A stretch of DNA of 64,000 bases, from positions 62,001-126,000 of the forward strand of contig CAVPUA010000001.1 of assembly GCA_963708805.1 (NCBI GenBank), in the 5' to 3' direction. Shown one piece after another: positions 61,665 through 64,000 of this stretch; position 1 is the stretch's first letter, and the number at the start of each line of letters is the position of its first letter. The position numbers and the translations under genes are program-made. The stretch comes from CAVPUA01 sp963708805 (GTDB lineage Bacteria; Actinomycetota; Actinomycetes; Mycobacteriales; Jatrophihabitantaceae). Below the pieces are notes generated by a model. The model ran no database searches, was not told the origin of the DNA, and saw only the letters and a program-made list of their open reading frames with translations.

Positions 61665-62143
61665 CCGACAACCTCGAGACGATCGTCCGTGCTCTGGCCG
61701 CCCGCGAAGCGATCCGTCAGACGTTCCACAGCTACGTCGACCGGGTCGATGCCGGCGACATCGACGCCGTGGGCGCGCTGTTCACCGACGACGCGACGTA
61801 TGACTTCATGGGCGCCGAGCGCCAGGGGCGCGACAAGATCACCGGCCGACTGCGCCGGGCGCTGTCGGACTTCACTCACACGAGCCACCACGTGAGCAAC
61901 GAACTCATCGAGGTCGACGCTGACACGGCCCGCCTGTCGGCCGGCCTCTACGCCTATCACGCGCGCAAGCCCGACGGGGCCGCCTGGCACTTCTGGGGCC
62001 GCTACGAACAGTCGCTGGTTCGCGTCGACGAGAAATGGTTGATCACCCGGATGTCCTTGATCGGCATCGACGGCAGCCCGATGACGACCGACGAACGTGC
62101 CCTGTTTCCCGGTCGCCCCGACCGCCAAGACGTCACACGCTGA
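61661..62143 (+). CDS. SnoaL/NTF2-like domain protein
   Basis: Intact, 160 residues, one conical NTF2-like domain: ALAAREAIRQTFHSYVDRVD, ALFTDDATYDFMGAERQGRD, SHHVSNELIEVDADTARLSA and AAWHFWGRYEQSLVRVDEKW. Many members are small hydratases, isomerases or hydroxylase partners of ring-containing substrates (scytalone dehydratase, ketosteroid isomerase). Tyr and Asp residues line the expected pocket. The gene overlaps the SDR gene by four bases. Confidence 0.82.
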   Translation: MTDNLETIVRALAAREAIRQTFHSYVDRVDAGDIDAVGALFTDDATYDFMGAERQGRDKITGRLRRALSDFTHTSHHVSNELIEVDADTARLSAGLYAYHARKPDGAAWHFWGRYEQSLVRVDEKWLITRMSLIGIDGSPMTTDERALFPGRPDRQDVTR

Positions 62144-62159
62144 CGAGAAGGAGTCACTG

Positions 62160-62618
62160 GTGATCGAGAAGCCCTATACGCACGTCGGGTTCGTCGTCGC
62201 TGATCTCGAGAAGAGCATGGCGTCATTCGGCGACGCGCTCGACCTGCAGTGGGCCCAGGTGCTCTCGTGGGAACTCGATCTCTGGACACCGGCCGGCGTC
62301 TCGAAGGTCAGATCCACCTTCACCTACGCGCGCGGAGCATCGCCGAGCATCGAGTTGTTGCAGCACGAGCCGGACTCGGTGTGGTCGGTCGGTTCCGACA
62401 CGGCGCACCACATCGGCTACTGGTCGACCGACATGGCCACGGACGCCGCGGAACTGGCCCGTCAGGGCTACGAGATGATCGCGACACTCGCCAGCGCCGA
62501 CGGGGGACCGGTGGGGTTCTCCTACCACGCGGGGCCGGCCGGAGGCATCCTGATCGAACTGGTCGATGCCACCCTCAAACCTCGTTTCGCTCGCTGGTGG
62601 GCGGGCGAGCGGTTCTGA
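62160..62618 (+). CDS. VOC/glyoxalase-fold protein
   Basis: Intact, 152 residues, GTG at 62160 after GAGAAGGAG. The VOC betaalphabetabetabeta halves are visible: YTHVGFVVADLEKSMASFGD with a possible His metal ligand, then DTAHHIGYWSTDMATDAAEL and GGILIELVDATLKPRFARWW with a second-half Glu ligand. It may be a metal-dependent isomerase, epimerase or dioxygenase-like enzyme (methylmalonyl-CoA epimerase is one member type). Position between NTF2-like and MaoC genes suggests a catabolic role. Confidence 0.82.
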   Translation: MIEKPYTHVGFVVADLEKSMASFGDALDLQWAQVLSWELDLWTPAGVSKVRSTFTYARGASPSIELLQHEPDSVWSVGSDTAHHIGYWSTDMATDAAELARQGYEMIATLASADGGPVGFSYHAGPAGGILIELVDATLKPRFARWWAGERF

Positions 62619-62648
62619 TCGCCCGCCATTTTTCGAAAGGATTTCGCC

Positions 62649-63530
62649 ATGCCGGTTCCCGCACCTGAGCAGACCCTCGCGTTGACCATCCCGGACGGCA
62701 AGTACACGTTGACCGAGGACGCCCACCGCCGCCTGCTCACCCACATCCACGCCCCGGATCTGATCTCGCGCCAGGCCGGGCAGCCGGCCCACCCGATCTT
62801 CGCCCATCTCGCGACGCACATCGGAATGGGCTGGACGTTCAACGAGTTCCTCGCGGCGGTCGAGGCGACCCCGGACGACGGCGTCGTCTTCGGCGGCGGG
62901 ACGTTCACGTTCCACCGACCGATCGTCATCGGGCACAGCTACGTCATCAAGTCCGTGATGCACGCCGTCGAGCGCAAACACGGACGCCGGGCCGGGACGT
63001 TCGACGCCATCACGGTGGCCCTGGATCTGATCGACGTCGACGGTGACGGCTCACCGGCCGTCTCGACGACCGAGACCTACATCGTCCCGCGGCGCACGCT
63101 CAACTCGGCGCCGACGGCCGCGGGTCCGGTGGTGGCCGACCCGGTCGAATCCGTCGCGACGGGTGGCTATCCGGTCGGGCCTATCGCGCTCGAGGACATC
63201 ATCGGGATCATGGACGTCATGGGTGACACGAATCCCGTCCACATCGATCTCGAACTGGCCCTCGCCAGCGGCTATCGGGGCATCGTGCACCAGGGTCCGG
63301 CGAACCTGGGCTTCATCTTCAACGCGATGGCGGCCGACCGGGGGACGATCACCGACATCCGCCACGCGGCGTTCACGTTCCTCGACACCGTCACCGAAGG
63401 CGACCGGCTCGAGGTCCGGCTCACCCGGCCGGAGCTCGAACCCGGTGAGCCCGAGACGCTCGACGGCGCGCTGGTGATCCTCGGGGCCGACGTCGCCCTG
63501 ACCTGCCGCGCTCAGTTCGGTGCGCGGTAG
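62649..63530 (+). CDS. MaoC-like two-hotdog hydratase
   Basis: Intact, 293 residues. The N-terminal hotdog (about 20-145: HPIFAHLATHIGMGWTFNEF, VFGGGTFTFHRPIVIGHSYV) and the C-terminal MaoC hotdog (about 165-290) containing IMDVMGDTNPVHIDLELALA, the catalytic D-x4-H region, and GYRGIVHQGPANLGFIFNAM. This double architecture is that of enoyl-CoA hydratase 2 types used on bulky or steroid-like substrates. It would hydrate an enoyl-CoA intermediate. The next gene, an acyl-CoA ligase, starts four bases after its stop. Confidence 0.88.
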   Translation: MPVPAPEQTLALTIPDGKYTLTEDAHRRLLTHIHAPDLISRQAGQPAHPIFAHLATHIGMGWTFNEFLAAVEATPDDGVVFGGGTFTFHRPIVIGHSYVIKSVMHAVERKHGRRAGTFDAITVALDLIDVDGDGSPAVSTTETYIVPRRTLNSAPTAAGPVVADPVESVATGGYPVGPIALEDIIGIMDVMGDTNPVHIDLELALASGYRGIVHQGPANLGFIFNAMAADRGTITDIRHAAFTFLDTVTEGDRLEVRLTRPELEPGEPETLDGALVILGADVALTCRAQFGAR

Positions 63531-63533
63531 GCC

Positions 63534-64000
63534 ATGGACCCCGTCATGACGATCGCGCCGGACGCGGTCGATCCACTGTCGGCCTCGAACGTGATGCCGA
63601 ACATCCTGCTGCACCGGGCGAAGCACGATCCTGACGCCGTCTTCCTGCGCGACGTGGATCGCGAGAGCACCGCGACGTACGCGCAATTCGAGGAGCAGGT
63701 CGCGTCCTGGGCCTCAGTGCTCGTCACGCTGGGCGTCAAGGCGGGCGATGCGGTGGTCTGCGTGCTGCCCACCGGTACGGATGCAATCGCGGTGTGGATG
63801 GCGGCGGCGCGGCTGGACGCGGTCGAGGTTCCGCTCAACGCTGCGTACCAAGGCAATCTGCTGACCCACATGATCGGCAACGCGGGAGCCGCCGTCGTCG
63901 TCACTTGCGAGGAGTACCTGGCGGGAGTGCTGGCGGTGCGGTCCGAACCTGCCGTTGCTCGAGACGATCGTGCTGATCGACGGCCCGTCCCGACCGGCGG
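63534..64000 (+). CDS. AMP-dependent acyl-CoA ligase, 3' truncated by window
   Basis: Starts ATG 63534 (MDPVMTIAPDAVDPLSASNV). The visible 155 residues include the N-terminal subdomain of adenylate-forming enzymes: PNILLHRAKHDPDAVFLRDV, EQVASWASVLVTLGVKAGDA, VVCVLPTGTDAIAVWMAAAR and EVPLNAAYQGNLLTHMIGNA. It resembles crotonobetaine/carnitine-CoA ligase-like starts. A frame break near 63947 (an extra base before LPLLETIVLIDG) lies close to the edge. It would activate the carboxylic acid made in the operon. The P-loop and later motifs are beyond the window. Confidence 0.8.
   Translation, partial: MDPVMTIAPDAVDPLSASNVMPNILLHRAKHDPDAVFLRDVDRESTATYAQFEEQVASWASVLVTLGVKAGDAVVCVLPTGTDAIAVWMAAARLDAVEVPLNAAYQGNLLTHMIGNAGAAVVVTCEEYLAGVLAVRSEPAVARDDRADRRPVPTG

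Overview
The window is high-GC DNA from an actinobacterium. Lineage markers are mycothiol genes (a mycothiol S-conjugate amidase and a maleylpyruvate-isomerase-fold enzyme), DUF4235, DUF5302 and DUF6542 proteins, a Z-prenyl diphosphate synthase, a Streptomyces-type protein acetyltransferase with its GNAT domain first, and the order xseB-xseA-(Rv1109c-like)-ispH-DUF6542. There is no rRNA or ribosomal protein gene, so genus is not assigned; a soil-type Frankiales, Nakamurellales or Jatrophihabitans-like bacterium would fit. Roughly twenty of about fifty protein genes, including housekeeping ones, carry frame breaks. Most that I could reconstruct are one extra G or C, so I read them as consensus errors in the assembly and annotate each such gene as one CDS.

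Layout. 1-5.3 kb: a large secreted beta-propeller-like protein (runs off the left edge), DUF4235, a UDGb uracil-DNA glycosylase, a type II NADH dehydrogenase, and an odd tRNA with UAA anticodon next to tandem copies of its own 5' end. 5.3-12.4 kb: a Bax-inhibitor-1 membrane protein with a strong terminator, thiolase, SGNH hydrolase, and the transsulfuration enzymes cystathionine beta-synthase and cystathionine gamma-synthase/lyase flanking a beta-lactamase-like serine hydrolase. 12.4-16.2 kb: an AcuC deacetylase directly followed by a Pat-type acetyltransferase, a protein acetylation eraser/writer pair. 17-24.5 kb: a VWA protein and a MoxR/chelatase-type AAA ATPase on the same strand, now separated by an opposite-strand secreted repeat protein and an IS481-family element that sits exactly in the CTAG shared by two convergent stop codons.

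25-33.5 kb: a DrrAB-type ABC exporter with an overlapping Lrp regulator, greA, mca and a small membrane partner, pepP-arfB, a mycothiol-dependent isomerase-like protein and a saccharopine-dehydrogenase-like oxidoreductase. 33.8-42.4 kb: a secreted HExxH protein, a DUF255 thioredoxin-fold protein, a TrhA/hemolysin III protein, uppS, a PIN-PhoH protein with a hairpin-rich leader, bioY and an EamA transporter. 42.4-56.2 kb: an acyl-CoA synthetase, fumC, a divergent MFS/ROK pair around a 17-bp palindrome, a YbjQ protein, glpX, xseB, xseA, ispH, rmuC and ychF.

57-64 kb is the most interesting block. A TetR regulator is divergent from a tight operon: sugar-type (CUT2) ABC importer, SDR, NTF2-like protein, VOC protein, two-hotdog MaoC hydratase, and an acyl-CoA ligase cut by the right edge. 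This looks like uptake plus CoA-dependent breakdown of one dedicated, unidentified compound.

Two families of dispersed intergenic palindromes were found by reading: a nested 66-67 bp element built on CGAGTGGCCG (four copies) and a hairpin built on GGGACGGATAACCGC (two copies). No CRISPR array, prophage or rRNA was seen.
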